64,000 nucleotides of DNA from Gnetum montanum (GCA_015680685.1 MNCI01027120.1:548820-612819), one strand, 5' to 3'; counted from the first letter of the stretch, positions 31,561 to 43,396 are shown. Made by a program: numbers and translations. Notes: generated by a model from the letters alone, not told the origin.

Positions 31561-33580
31561 GTTAAAAATGGCTTGAAAAAGATGTTTGGCTAATAAAGGT
31601 AATAAAAATTCCAGCAAATGGAATCTTCAAAATACCAAAAGGGGTATGGCTGAGAAAGTTTGCAAATTGCAAAAGGGTTAAGTGGTCATCAAAGGGGCTA
31701 TACCCCTTTACTTAAGAAAATGCACAAATTTAGGTATCAAACCCCAACCATGCTAGTTTTGGCAGCCACACCAATGCTGGAAATGAAAAATGGAAAAGAA
31801 GGGATGTAAGATGGAAAGTCTTACACCTTTCTTCACAGTGTTGGGGAGGAGAGGGAATTTACTTTAGGCAAGTTTGGTTTCTTGTTAAAAGAAAAAAGGA
31901 AACCTTGATTGTTCCAAAGGTGTGATTTTAGTAGGCTACCAATGTTGGATTTGCCAGAAAGTTTTCATAGCAAAGGGAGAAAAGTTTTGATAGTATATCA
32001 ACACTAACTTTGAAAATTCTCAACAACTGCTGTGAAACTTTTCAAAACCCAAACTTTTTGCAACCTCCACATTGGACTTTAATGGTAGGGAGGGATGGGT
32101 TGTAGTGTTGGTTTTGGTAGCCAAAAGGTTATTAACAAATATTCAAAGAAAAATGTTTTGAAGGTTACAAAATTTTAAGATCACAAGCAAAATTTTCAAA
32201 CTAGCAATAGGTTTGGTCATAGAATTTGGGCGGAGGCCCTTCTTCTAGTACTAGAAAACTATAATGCCTAAAAATCTCAATTGCTAGAAAATCAAAAATT
32301 CCAGTGAAATAGCTTTAACCTTGAGTCCCAAGGGCCTCTACAAAAAATAGGATCCAAGGTGCCCTAGAAAATCCAGCAGATCGTCCAAGAACTTAAAGGA
32401 AAGATCAAAAGAGGTTGCAAAAACCAAAATGCAAATACAGATCTAAAAAATAAGTGCACTAAAATTAAAAAATAAATCTAACTTGCACACAAATAGAACT
32501 ATAAACTTTATTTTAATGGAAATAAAGAGTGCTCAAAAATGCATATAAGATGTGCTTGGAGTAGCAAAGACGGAGGGGTTCACTTTGGTGGGGGTTCAAC
32601 ATCCATTGAAATCGGTGGCTTTGGATGCCACAATTAGCTTCATGATCTGAAGATATCGCAACTCCCAATGCTATCGAACCTTGCTACTCTCTACACTAGA
32701 TCTGCAATATTGGTGATGCAAGGGGATGATATGTAAGGGGGTTTCGAGATCACAAAAGTGAGCCGCATTGTAAGTCTTAATGCCCAAATGCTTAATGTTG
32801 ATGCCAAAATCCATCTAATCTCAAAGGGGGTAAAAGAGGTTACAATGGCTCAAAGGTTCTACACTGGGGTGGTTCAAGAAGCTTCGTATTTGCAAATGTG
32901 CAAGATCTCTCAAATGCTAAATATGCCTGAAAATGCAAAAGTATGGAACCTTTATATGATGTTGGGGCTTAGTTTTTATAGGGTTTAGGCCACAAATTTG
33001 GCTATAAATTTTGGCCTAATTGTTGATATATTTTTGCTATGTATAGGTGTTACAGGTGTCCAAATCAAGCTAGGTTACTATGTATGGTAAGTTATGATAC
33101 CTACATGGCACAAAAATCATTTTATTTACTAAAAATAGTAAATAAAAATTTCACCGACACTAGCTTCTTCCACTCACGCTGGGCCTTCCAACAGCAACAC
33201 CAAAGTGCAAAGTCAATACTAGAGTTGGAATAGTGCTAAAATTCTAGGCCATGCTAGAGGAAAGCTGCAACACTGAAGGGTAAGAGTTATATCCCCAATG
33301 CTAAGCCTGGGTGATGTTGCATCCTCCAACTCTAGATGTAGGTGGGTCATACCTCCCAATAGGTATATCTAGTGTAGCAAATGTTATGGCCCCCACAAAA
33401 CCCATTAAAATGCCAATTTTGGTAGTCTAAAAGGCATTTTTAACTTCCCCACCCCCCACCCCACCAGACCCCTCCCCCCAACCCCCAAGCCCAAATATGG
33501 ATATAATATGACCTTTTTCACTAGGGGCTTGAGGCTTTGACTACTTATAAGGCATTTTTTAGCCCCAAAAGCTAAAGTAT
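31561..33580 (-). other. Leader and probable LTR of the Tat-like gag element
   Basis: No gene is seen. On the minus strand CCCTATAAAAACT at 32972-32983 is a good TATA box upstream of the gag, so the LTR promoter of the Tat-like element is probably here. TTGGTAGCCTACTAAAATC near 31925-31945 may mark the LTR/leader junction, but neither a primer site nor LTR ends could be fixed. A frame at 32758-32988 (+) is unrecognised. Confidence 0.4.
33446..33488. repeat. C-rich tract, second copy
   Basis: Several runs of four to six C resemble the tract at 5882-5949. Both lie upstream of Tat-like coding relics on the minus strand, so they may mark the same part of that element. The minus strand has G-quadruplex potential. 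Confidence 0.7.
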
Positions 33581-33856
33581 GTGAAATTTCATCCCTTGGA
33601 TTACAATCTCCACATTTACAATGAAGTTTACCCTTGGATTTCATTGGATGAGAGTTACAAAGGTTACAACATGCATCTCTGGTGGTATTTCAAGTCCAAA
33701 GTCATTTTTCAACATAAATCACCTGAAGTAATGAGACCCTATTTTAGTACATGGAATCAAGCTAATCAAATGCACTTGGGAGGACTAATGAACATACACA
33801 CCAATCACCCAAAAACCAGATTCTTATCCCCATTTTTTCAAAATGAATTGGAATGA
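33581..33856 (+). CDS. Hypothetical 91-codon open frame
   Basis: The frame begins MKFHPLDYNLHIYNEVYPWI and ends SPFFQNELE. It has balanced composition with several aromatic residues (MHLWWYFKSKV) and no repeat. I do not recognise a family. It lies between two retroelement relics, so it may be an unrecognised exon or element fragment rather than a gene. Confidence 0.2.
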   Translation: MKFHPLDYNLHIYNEVYPWISLDESYKGYNMHLWWYFKSKVIFQHKSPEVMRPYFSTWNQANQMHLGGLMNIHTNHPKTRFLSPFFQNELE

Positions 33857-34139
33857 TTATAGTTCCACATTTTTGTACTCTCTTACCTTGTACTTGTTAT
33901 AGAATTAATACATATCATTTGTAGTATTTTGTCATATTTTTATTATTTTATGCAACTGTATTTTAGTGTTGGCTCTATTTATTACATGTTTTCTCACTTG
34001 TTTTCATACATATTTTATCCCAATAATAGACTTTCAAAGTTCTTAAGTGATTGGTAAGACTGTTTAAGGCACCCTAGATCCTTCTGAGGTTAATGGATCC
34101 TAGGGTCAAAACTGTTACACTAAGATGTTTGATTCTCCA
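33857..34139. other. Short non-coding stretch
   Basis: AT-rich DNA with no visible gene. The phrase around CCCTAGATCCTTCTGAGG at 34072-34095 is the only GC-richer part. Confidence 0.4.
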
Positions 34140-34149
34140 ACACTGAATT

Positions 34150-34900
34150 TTTCAATTGTTACACTCTTGAAGAAATGATGTTTCTTCACATTGATCATCA
34201 ACTATTCCTCCTCCAATTTAAGACATACCATTCTCAAGTGATCCAAGTTCTCTTCCTTGTTAGAGCTATACATCAAAAAATATAATACAACACTTACTAA
34301 TTAAGTTCTTCAATACATCATGCATCAACTTCATGAATGTACCAGATGCATTTGTGAGACCAAATGACATCACCAATCACTCAAATAATCCATCCAATGT
34401 TTTGAAAGCTATCCTCCATTAATCACTAGGCCTAATCCAAATTTGATGGTAACCACTCTTCAAATTAATTTTGCTAAAAATATTTACATTGGTAAGGATA
34501 TCAACCATCCTTAAAATAGGAAACCTATACCTCACTATTATGTTATTCATTGTCATAGAATCAATGCATATCCTCTATTCATTGTTATTTTTCTTTTGGA
34601 ATAATCATTACTAGAACTACACAAGGTGAAATGAATTTCCTTATAAAGCCATTTACAAGTAACTCCTTTACTTACCTTTGTAATTTAGTCCTCTAATTTG
34701 ATGTCATCCAATACACTCTCTCATTTGGAATGGTAGAATGAGGGATGAAGTCAATCTAATTTTGTACATTTCTCATTAGTGGTAATCCATCCAATTCCCC
34801 TTTGAACACCTTGAGAAATTTTTCCTTCAATCTTAGCACATATGCAAGATTTTCAACTTGTACATCATCATGATTAGAAGTAACTACTAATACAAAAAAA
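34150..34900 (-). pseudogene. Reverse transcriptase relic
   Basis: Minus-strand pieces include VYWMTSN near 34710, VKELLVNGFIRKFISPCVVL near 34630-34670, a degenerate palm, and REEHLDHLRMVCLKLEEE-like and INVKKHHFF pieces near 34200-34260. The order fits Ty3/gypsy RT of the type with an SPCAVP block. The catalytic DD box is not readable. Heavily mutated. Confidence 0.65.
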
Positions 34901-34984
34901 AAACTAAAACCTACTTTATCATGTTTCTTAATGTATTTTTTTCTCTCCTAGAAGGATTAAGGAAATATTAAATGAGCTTTTCTA

Positions 34985-35445
34985 CCTCACTTGTTCAGCT
35001 ATCATGGGAATCAACTCATAAATTTCATCATGTCTAGCTACACTCCATAAACATATTACTTCATTAAACTGAGCATCATTATCAAAATCCCAAGGTCTAC
35101 TAAACATTACATCAACACAATCAATTAAAAGCACTTCACACTTTACAACATCATGAAAACTCCTAATTTTAAATTCCAAAGTGCATTATTTCCTTACCTC
35201 TTCAGAGAAATATCCAGACAATTAATGCACCTTGTAGTATCTAGGATGAGGATTAGTAATCTAACAACTATCTTAAAATAAATAATATTTTTTTGAGCTT
35301 CCCCATTAATCAAAACATGAATCCATTTTTCACTAAGCAAACATTTAGCCCCAATTCTAAATAGCAATTTTTTAGTAAGATGGTCTTCTCTATTCCCATT
35401 CCTCATGAATGCATAAGAATTAAATTCAAAAACTTCCTCAATCAT
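34985..35445 (-). pseudogene. Aspartic-protease-like region of gypsy polyprotein
   Basis: The 83-codon and 65-codon frames in this span carry VKCEVLLIDCVDVMFSRPWD followed by FDNDAQFNE, matching the end of the retropepsin region in these elements (usually ...DVVPMDACHLLLGRPWQYD). The upstream part (IEEVFEFNSYAFMRNGNRED) fits the zinc-knuckle-to-protease linker. The catalytic D-T/S-G is not identifiable. Confidence 0.55.
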
Positions 35446-35539
35446 GGAAGCATTAGGATTATCTCTCTGAAAATATTAGCTTGATGTCTCCTCCACCTTC
35501 ATGTTTTGCACATCTTTGTCCTTGGTTGGCTTGTAAAGT

Positions 35540-36410
35540 GGGCATTCCCATTTCTTGTATCTTCATTCTTCACACTTGAAGCATTGAATCTTAGATAAGC
35601 TATGGCCTTGATCCTTTCTTTCTTTGTCTTGATCCTTCTTGGCTTTACCCTTCTCATTATTCTTCTTTTTCTTCTTATCATGGTTGTCATCTTTATCTTT
35701 AGATTTTGACTTGGATCCCTTTTCTCATTTAAATTCCTTGTCCCTTTCCTTGGATGTTTGTTTTCTCCTTCTTTCAAATCTACTTAGTTTCTTTTCTACC
35801 CTAAGTACCAAATCATAAGCATCATTAAGATTTTTTAGCTTATAAAATGAAACATCCTACTAAAATGTCATTTTGAAACATCCTAGAAAGATTGAGTCCT
35901 ATTCATACTCCTCCAAATCACTTTAGCTTAATGGAATAGATCACAAAAGCTGATTTAAAACTCTTTGATATTCTTGTCACCTTTCCTTAGAAGTTTCAAC
36001 TTCAATGTCATCTCTTATCTTTGTCAAGACTATTCAATTTGCAATCTATATTTCATTAAATTCTAATCTCTAATAGGATATCCATTTTATCCTTCATAAT
36101 CTTAGGACTCCTTTTCCTACTAAGTATAAGTTATTTCTTCTAATCTAGATTCAACAATTGGTACCTTTAAGTGATTTGGTACCTCTTCCAACTCAAAGTA
36201 CTTATCAAATGCCTTCATTCAACTTGAAAAAGCATTGGTGCTATCTACATCATTAAAAGTTTTTAACTCAACATACGGAGGTATTGTAACATTTTTGAAT
36301 GCTCTAGAAGATTTTTCCTTATCTTCCTCATCAAGCTTACCATGAAAAGAAGTAATGGCCATTGATGGAGCTCTTGGAATTTTAAAATGAGAAACTAGAT
36401 TTCCTTCCAT
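35540..36410 (-). pseudogene. Gag relic with zinc knuckle
   Basis: The N-terminal part reads PPYVELKTFNDVDSTNAFSS, then stop, MKAFDKYFELEEVPNHLKV, matching the gypsy gag pattern (PxFxGxxxxxxFLxWlxxxexyFex). A Lys/Arg-rich stretch follows at 35560-35770. A zinc knuckle remnant QCFKCEE-stop-RYKKWECPLYK lies at about 35535-35590; its histidine is lost. Broken by stops and frame changes. Confidence 0.65.
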
Positions 36411-36718
36411 TATAATCCTAGGTTAATGGCTTTCACTGCTCCCATAGCTAGATTGTCCTTCCTCATCATTCTATCCACCTGGATAAGAAACTTCTTCACC
36501 ATTCAAGCATGAATGCTCATCATCTCTACATATCTAGATGTGGCTAGGACCTACATTCCTATCCACCTTTGCACTGATTTCATCCAATCGAGCAACTATC
36601 AGTTGGAAGAAAGACTTCATGCTCTCCATGTCTTTATTCAAGGTTTGTGCCTATGTCTTCTTAAGAATCATCTAAATTTGACAAAATCTGTAACCAAAAT
36701 TCCCAAGCAATAGCCTAA

Positions 36719-36730
36719 GCTCTAATACTA
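36719..36730 (-). other. Degenerate tRNA-iMet primer binding site
   Basis: The minus strand reads TAGTATTAGAGC, two transitions away from the common TGGTATCAGAGC primer site. It stands directly before the LTR-like region. Confidence 0.6.
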
Positions 36731-37700
36731 ATAACTATTGGAGTAGGTTCACTCCTAGGAAATAATCTTCAATCCTAGTAAATCGAGATATTATGAAAGA
36801 TAGATTAGTATGATAAAAATAAGAAAACTAGATATCTTTAATTATTAAAAAGAAGATTACAACAAGGTTTCATAAGCCATAAAACATCCAAAACACTCAC
36901 AAATACTTAAACAATGTTGCATAGCATAAGGCTTTAAAACCATATAATGGTTGTTCTCAATGCAAGATACAACCAATAGAGAATCTCTCTCATAACTTAG
37001 GATTAATATCTCAACATATAAGTAAGACACATGAGACATACAAGTTAATCCACAAACATAATTAACCTTCAGATGTAATCCAATATGCACTTATACAATG
37101 CTCTCATGATAATGCTTGCACAAGCTCATCAACTCTCAGCATGAGCTTTCATCTCTCATCATGACATCTCATGAAGAAACAACACTAATATTTATTAATA
37201 AAGAGAAGACAAGAAATCTAGAAACCTTTCCCTAACTCAACTTGAGTATCTTTAGATGTTTCCATCTTTTTTCATCTTCTCTCGATTTTTTTCCAATTTG
37301 GAATTGTAACTTTAGAAGTTTTCTCGCTCGTTTGGGTTATCTCTAGTCTTTCTGGGTCATCTCACTATCATCCCTAACTAGAAAGTGGGATGTCTCACTT
37401 TGGTGTGTGATGGCTCAACTAAGATGTTTTCCAACCTCTAGGATGTCTCATTTGAGGATTATGACATCTCAACTCAATCTGAGACTTCAGTAACACAATT
37501 GAGACATCTCTTGCAAGGTCTCTGCACTTAGCCTGGACATCTCTCTGATCTTTAAGATGTCTATCCAAAATTTCAAAACCTAAAAAAATCACTTATAAGA
37601 CAAAGGAAATGGGATCAAAAAAAGATGTCCCTATAGAAAGCCTAAAACTAAGTTGCAAGCTATATAAAAAGTCATAGGTCATACAAGGTCTAAGGTTTGA
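36731..37700 (-). repeat. Probable 5' LTR of the 34140-36730 element
   Basis: Sequence beyond the primer site shows repeated GACATCTC/GAGATGTC words (37150-37560), as in the LTRs at 44764-45501 and 48754-49493. The left boundary follows from the primer site. The right boundary is approximate because no terminal repeat or second LTR could be fixed. Confidence 0.45.
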
Positions 37701-38689
37701 ATTCAACCATAGATATCTATAGGGTAAAATTCTTTACTATCATTCTAAAGAAAATAAAATATTCTAACTAAGCATCAAAAATAATATAAGAGCATGACCC
37801 AACATTCTAAACATAGAACAATCAAATCATATTACATGTTTGATGTAGAACCCATGTGCCAATAACCCATCTAGTACTTGATACTTATGCTTAAAATAAA
37901 ATAATTAAAATATAAAAAAAAGTATTCATAGATTATATAGCCCAAACATGTAATAAAATCCAATTATAATAAAAACATCAACCAAACACATGGTACAAAG
38001 GTAAAAAGCATAGACTTGTTAGGCAATGCATTAAAGGCTCAAGGCATAAGACATAGTAACTAAGAGAGATAGATTGTTGAACCAAGGTGTTACCAAGCTA
38101 TATAGGAAAAATAGTCACTTGAAATCATAGAAAACCTTCATATATAAAAAATCTTCCTTAAATAAATTAATAAGTTATCAATAAAAATAACATGCACTTT
38201 GATAGTACTTAGAGCCAAACATAGTTAAACAATATTAGTATAACTTATATAGAAAAGTACTTCTAAATAATTATAGCTTATGTAACAAAATAATTATGTA
38301 AATATTCATTATAAATTATAATATCAAACTTTCTCAATGTCAATCCTAAGATTAGATATGAAAGGAGGAGGATTACCATGAAGTTAGTAGCTAACTATAA
38401 AATCTCGTCAAATCTCACGTATAAGTTCTTTTTAAAAAATTTTCAGATGCTAGGTCCTTTCCTAGATGTGATGCAAAGTAGTCATAGGGCCTAATTACTA
38501 TGGAAAATGATTAAGGGCTTGCTAGGACATCCTTTAAAAATAATGCACAACTTTTTTATCTAGATGTTATAAAAAGTAAACAAGGATTTTTATATGTGTG
38601 GGTAAAGAAGCATGTCCAGCAATAAAAATTTTAAATAAAAAACTAGAATATTGATACTCTAAATAAAAAGACCTTTGAAATTACCAACA
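37701..38689. other. AT-rich non-coding stretch
   Basis: No coding potential, RNA gene or element end is visible. It may include the LINE 5' region. Confidence 0.4.
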
Positions 38690-38699
38690 CCATGAAAAT

Positions 38700-39300
38700 A
38701 AAAAGAATAAGCATTGCCTACCTCCAAGAAATAAGATGGAGATGGGAGAAAGCTAAAGATTTAGGCTAGGGTTACAAACTCTTCTACTTAGGAAAAGAAA
38801 ATCCCCAAAATGTAGTAGGGATCATCATTGATCAAAATGTTAAAGCTACAGTGATATAATTATATCATCATAGTGATTGAATTATGGACACAAACTTGTT
38901 CTTGAAAATGAAATAAACGACATCATTAGTGTATATTCTTCATAAATTAACATAGAAAATTCCATCAAACATGATTTTTTGGGATTCTATAAATCATGTT
39001 CTTCAAGATATTTCCTAGCATGAAAGCATATACATTATAGGGGATTTTAATGATCATGTTAAATCTACGAAAATGGGATATGATAAGATTCATGGACATG
39101 AATTTAGAGAGTGCAATGATATGGGAGATTCATTACTATAATTTGTGAGTGCTTGCAAGCTTGCAATTGCAAGTACTTATTTCAAGAGGATAATACAATA
39201 TTTAATTACATATAAGAGTGATATGGATAAAACATAAATTAATTATTTCTTATTATGCAAAAGAGGCTCCAATGTCATACTAGAGAGTGCCTTATAACTC
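38700..39300 (+). pseudogene. LINE endonuclease domain (EEP fold)
   Basis: Readable blocks are ISIAYLQEIRWRWEKAKDLG, GYKLFYLGKENPQNVVGIII, the catalytic-loop YIIGDFNDHVKS near 39030-39065, and HGHEFRECNDMGDSLL near 39095. The LQE and GDFN motifs are hallmarks of the LINE apurinic-type endonuclease that nicks the target DNA. Stops interrupt it. Confidence 0.75.
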
Positions 39301-39949
39301 AACATCAACTAATGGTCATGGACATAGTTATACAAAGCTTCAAAGATAGCACAAGTAAAGTAACTAAATGCATAAAATGTAAGAATTTGAAGATGACACC
39401 ACCTTATTCAAAGAAAAATTTCTTCACAAAGGTGCTTGGAAATAAGATTGCTCTAGAAATTTAATTTAGGATCAAATGGAAAGTTGAATTTAGAAAATTA
39501 GAAAGAATATTTTCGATGAAATAAAAGGTAAAAAATACATCCCAAAGAAGACATATTGGTAGATTTATGAAGTTCAACATACTATGCAAAATATGAAAAA
39601 ATGCTTTAAGAAATGACAACAAAGTGTTAGCTAAGAAAATAGGCTAATATACAAAATGACAAAGAAGGAGGTAATTGTAGTAGGAGTCAAAGCCAAACAT
39701 AAAACCTTAGATAGCTTTTATAAAAATTTAGGAATAAAGGTAGGAGAAAAGTATATTTATAAATAAGCAAAAATTAAATATAAGAAATGTAAGGGCATTG
39801 ATCATTTCAAATGCTTCAAGAAAGCAGATAAAAGAATTTCTGTAAAAGATAATGAAAATTTTGGATAGATGGAAAGGTTATTTTCAAAAATTATTATATG
39901 AACAATTTCTAAGAGAAGACACCTAAGAAGAAGAACCAAATTTTAGTTT

Positions 39950-40590
39950 AGTTAATACACTTTCCTTCTGTAAGATGAAGACAACATTATTAAAGATGAA
40001 AAATCAAAAAGCTGTTGGACCAAATAACATTCCTATAGAAGCTTGAAAAGCACTAGGAGATACAAAACTTTCTTAGCTAACAAAACTATTTAACAAAATT
40101 TTCAAAGATGAAGAAATTTCTAACAATTAGAAAAAAACCTTTGTTGTTCCCATCTACAAAAATAAAGGATATGTACAAAATTATGCAAACTATAGAGGGA
40201 TCAAGCTAATGTGACATACTATCAAGCTTTGAAAAAAAAAGTCATAAAGTAGTGTCTCAAACTTGAATCAATAATATTAGAAAATTAATTAGGATTTATG
40301 CCAAAGATATATACTATAAATGTTATTTTCTTGATACAATAATTAATAGAGAAATTTAGAAAACATAGAAAAAAATATACATATGATCTTCATTGACTTA
40401 GAAAAGACATATGATAGAGTACCTAGAGATATTATTTGGTGGGCCTTATATAGGAAAAACATCCTTGATAAATATATTAAAGTAATTCAACATATGTATA
40501 AAGGTGCTACTACTAAAATTTGAATAGTTTATGGAATAATATTTAATTTTTCAATCACAATAGGTCTACATTAAGGATCTGTACTTAGCT
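39950..40590 (+). pseudogene. LINE reverse transcriptase, first half
   Basis: Blocks KNQKAVGPNNIPIEA, KTFVVPIYKNKGYVQNYANY, RGIKLM-stop-HTIKL, LGFMPKIYTINVIFLIQ and QLIEKFRKHRKKYTYDLH match the LINE RT pattern GPDxIPxEx...NYRGIxL...GFxxxRS. Homology reaches GLH-stop-GSVLSSYT at about 40590 and is then interrupted. Confidence 0.8.
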
Positions 40591-40595
40591 CATAT

Positions 40596-40680
40596 ACGCT
40601 AACGTGTGATGCTAACGTGTGATGCTAACGTATAAAGGTGCTGACGTGTGATGCTAACGTGTGATGCTGACGTGTAAAAT
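40596..40680. repeat. Short tandem repeat with ACGT cores
   Basis: About six copies of GCTAACGTGTGAT or GCTGACGTGT variants lie head to tail. ACGT is the core of plant bZIP-type sites. A TATA box follows 135 bp downstream. Confidence 0.8.
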
Positions 40681-40814
40681 TCCATATACGCTATTTCGGT
40701 AACACAACTTTGTGAATAACGCTTATAATTAAAATTTGAACGGGCCATTTTGGTAACGTAGGTTTGTGCACAACAGGGTAACGCAACCTTGAAAGTTTAC
40801 GTCCTTTGCATTCT

Positions 40815-40822
40815 TATAAATA
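40815..40822 (+). promoter_or_regulatory. TATA box in the inserted segment
   Basis: TATAAATA lies downstream of the ACGT-core repeats and GGTAACG words, suggesting a promoter (perhaps an LTR) pointing into the helicase fragment in antisense. Confidence 0.5.
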
Positions 40823-40827
40823 CAGGC

Positions 40828-41160
40828 TCAAGTTCTGCGCAGATGCAGATCTAGCATTCTAGCCAGAGACTGAAACCACAAATTCTTCACATGCATCTGA
40901 GATGATAAGTACGGTATAACATCTTTAATAGGTGGAAGCTGTGCAAGATCTCCAATGAGTATCAAAGATCTACCACCAAAGTTATCCAAACGATTATCTG
41001 GAAATATTTCCTTAAGCCTTCGGTCAATGCTGCTAAGCAATTTTCCACCTATGAAACTCATTTCATCTATAATAATATACTTCAAGTATTTGTATTTATT
41101 TTGCAATGATGATAAAGTTGATGCAGCCAATGGTTTGTATACAGAATTCGGCCGAGGGTG
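40828..41160 (-). pseudogene. PIF1/Helitron-type helicase fragment
   Basis: The minus strand gives RPNSVYKPLAASTLSSLQNK, then YKYLKYIIIDEMSFIGGKLL and NFGGRSLILIGDLAQLPPIK. YIIIDEMSFIG is the Walker B region and GDLAQLPPI motif III of PIF1-family helicases, which in plants occur mostly inside Helitrons. The spacing and the FGGRSLILIGD block fit the Helitron-type domain. The Walker A part upstream is missing, and the frame ends at 40828 before later motifs. It is a fragment of about 100 residues, open but certainly incomplete. Confidence 0.8.
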
Positions 41161-41389
41161 AGAGCATACACTAATTCATGGATTTTTTTTTTCAGAAAAC
41201 CCATCCTTAGGAAAAATAAGGTACAAAACTCTTGTTCTTCATCCAGAAGGCATGAAAATTTGGGTTTTTAAATCTTGTTCTTCATCCAGAAGTCGTGAAA
41301 TTTTGTAGTCAAAGAACTTTTTACTTGTATTCTTATAAGATTCTATCGGCCAATTTATAGATATATATTATAAATATATATAACTAAGC

Positions 41390-42190
41390 TAGTTATGGAT
41401 GAATTAACAAATGATATAAAAGATGAAATCTCTTGGTGTATGTTATTTATAGATGATATTGTATTAATGTATACAACTTGAGAAAATATTACTTCTAAAA
41501 TGGAGAAGTAGAGGCTACTCTATAATAAAAAGGCTTAAAAATTAGCAAAAGTAAGAAAGAATATACGGAATTACATTGTAATAACATGATAGATAGTAAT
41601 GAAATAAAAGTGACAATTCACTGAAAATAGTTCTGCTACTTAAGATCAATCCTCCAATCAAATGGTAAAATTGATAAAGATATAAGAAATAGAATTGAGA
41701 CAAGATGGTCAAAATGGAGACATGCTACTGATGTTCTATTTTATAACAGAATACCAATAAAAATGAAGGAGAAACTTTACAAGATATTAATCAGGCCCAC
41801 TATCTTATATGGTGCTAAATGTTGGGTAATACATAAGAGGCATGAACAACAAATTAGCATGGTAGAAATGCAAATGCTTTGATGGATTTTTAAAATTACC
41901 AAAAGAGATAAGTTACATAATATAGATATTAGAGAAATATTTGGAGTGGCTCTATTTCAAATAAGCTACAAGAATGACAACTTAGATAGTTTGAACATGT
42001 ACAAAGAAGATCAGACAATGAGCTTTTAAATAAAGATTGCTACATAATTATTCCAGGAAAGTCACTAAAAGGAAGACCAAAGACGATGGGAAAAAACAAT
42101 CGAAGATGATTTGAAAAAACTACAGATAAACAAAGATCTAGCTATTCATAGATGTGAATGACAAAAAAAGAACTCATGTAGTTGACCCCA
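41390..42190 (+). pseudogene. LINE reverse transcriptase second half and C-terminal region
   Basis: LVMDELTNDIKDEISWCMLF leads into FIDDIVLMYTT, the RT catalytic box (usually FADDIVL). Later blocks correspond to KTEYLEC-like, YLRSILQSNGKIDKDI, RWSKWRHATDVLFYNRIPIK and RPTILYGAKCWVIHKRHEQQ, then MVEMQMLRWIFKITKRDKLH, all typical of the plant LINE C-terminal part. Stops and frame changes are frequent. Confidence 0.75.
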
Positions 42191-42559
42191 TTTTGTTTGG
42201 ATAAGACTAGAATAATAATGATAATGTATGAGGTCAACAATTTGAAACCAAACAACTAGACAATGAGATCATCCATAAGGGTGACATAAAATAATATTTG
42301 AAATAATAATTAAAATAAAAAAATTAGAAATCCCATAATGAAACAATCAAGCGCACATTGTATAACAAGTCATAGTTGAATACTCTATGTGTTTAAATAA
42401 AATATAAATAGCTCATAAGAACAATAATCACAACTATATAGAACCAAAAAATCTAGGTTGCATCAACTACAAAATTTTATGAACATGTAAAATTAAAAGT
42501 AAATGTTAAAAAAAATAAAAATGCTAATTTGTGAAACTAAAAAGAGAGATTTCACTTTT

Positions 42560-43190
42560 CATCTAAATAATAAAAGACTTGACATTGTGCATAGTTGCAG
42601 ATATTTGGGAGTAGAATACTTTCAAAATTATAAGTGAAAGCATTATACATGATAACAAGTTATAAATAGATGGAATTCTTTCTATGTAATGAAAAAAATA
42701 TAACAAATAATATTTGGACTTAGAAAATTCAAAAATATCTTTTACAAACAATTGTACAAACTATAGTGCTTTATGGATGTATAGTGTGGGGGCTAAGTCA
42801 TGATGAAGAATCATGGACAAAAATTAAAAAACTTGAAAAACAGTTCTTGTTGGATGAATTTAAATGAAAACTCAAATCCCCAATGCAATGCTTTTATTAG
42901 AAGGTAATTTATTACCATTGGAAGCTGAAGTAATGTATCACTTCTTAGCATTCTACCTGAGAAATAAAGTAGCAATATGATCTCAGGAGAGATCATATGA
43001 AAATCTCAATAATAGGGGTGATTCAACGAAGAACAATTATGGCTCCAACAAATGGGGTATTAATAATATTAATAGAATACTAAATTCAAAACAACTTTGG
43101 AATCTTGTTACAAATAAATTTTTAGAGGGATGGCAAAATGAGGTACAAATTTAAAGAAAAAAGGCTTCAATTTTACTAGAAAAATACTAT
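42560..43190 (+). pseudogene. Second LINE C-terminal fragment (different lineage)
   Basis: Readable pieces are YLGVEYFQNYK at about 42605, QTIVLYGCIVWGLSHDEESW, TKIKKLEKQFLLDEFK and, out of frame, LLLEGNLLPLEAEVMYHFLA. The pattern LYGxxVWGxSxxxxxWxxIExxQKxFL followed by LLxExGxxPIExxAM is the post-RT region of another plant LINE group. It is truncated and mutated. Confidence 0.65.
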
Positions 43191-43232
43191 ATTTAATAAA
43201 AATGATGAAATAAAATATCTACATACATAAAT

Positions 43233-43396
43233 TATAAATAGGAGTGAACCCCTCCCATTATAACTTACTAAGAGAGGCCCAAGAAAAGAAAAGGAGCCAA
43301 AATCTTTTATGAGAGGCCCATGCTAGAAGAGTCAAGATGATTCACAAAGAAGTATAAATAGGGGTAAACCCCTTCCATTATAACTTACTAAGAGAA
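43233..43396 (+). repeat. TATA-bearing block duplicated 120 bp apart
   Basis: Positions 43233-43276 and 43353-43396 share about 44 bp, from ATAAATAGG through GAACCCC to CATTATAACTTACTAAGAGA. Each holds a TATAAATAGG-like box. The arrangement suggests a duplicated core promoter of an LTR-like element reading into the plus strand. Confidence 0.7.

Larger units (their letters stand above)
34140..36730 (-). mobile_element. Decayed gypsy element: gag, protease, RT
   Basis: On the minus strand, gag (36410 to about 35540), a protease-like region (35445-34985) and an RT (about 34900-34150) follow a degenerate tRNA-Met primer site at 36719-36730. The element is cut at about 34140 within the RT thumb. 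Gag and primer site resemble those of the element at 44764-49493, so the two probably belong to related families. All frames are broken. Confidence 0.75.
40590..41385. other. Segment inserted into the LINE RT
   Basis: LINE homology stops at about 40590 and resumes at about 41390 with LVMDELTNDIKDEISWCMLF. The insert carries a tandem repeat (40596-40680), a TATA box and a helicase fragment on the minus strand. It also has a repeated phrase TTCTTCATCCAGAAG at 41237 and 41279. Clear insertion-end signals or target duplications were not found. Confidence 0.65.
38690..42235 (+). mobile_element. Decayed LINE, split by an inserted segment
   Basis: Endonuclease (38700-39300), RT first half (39950-40590) and RT second half with C-terminal region (41390-42190) read in order on the plus strand. 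Between the RT halves lies a 0.8-kb foreign segment. The 3' end is an A/T microsatellite-like tail (AATAATAATGATAATG) at about 42215-42235 after the peptide HVVDPILFG, typical for the end of this LINE type. Many stops and frameshifts. Confidence 0.8.
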
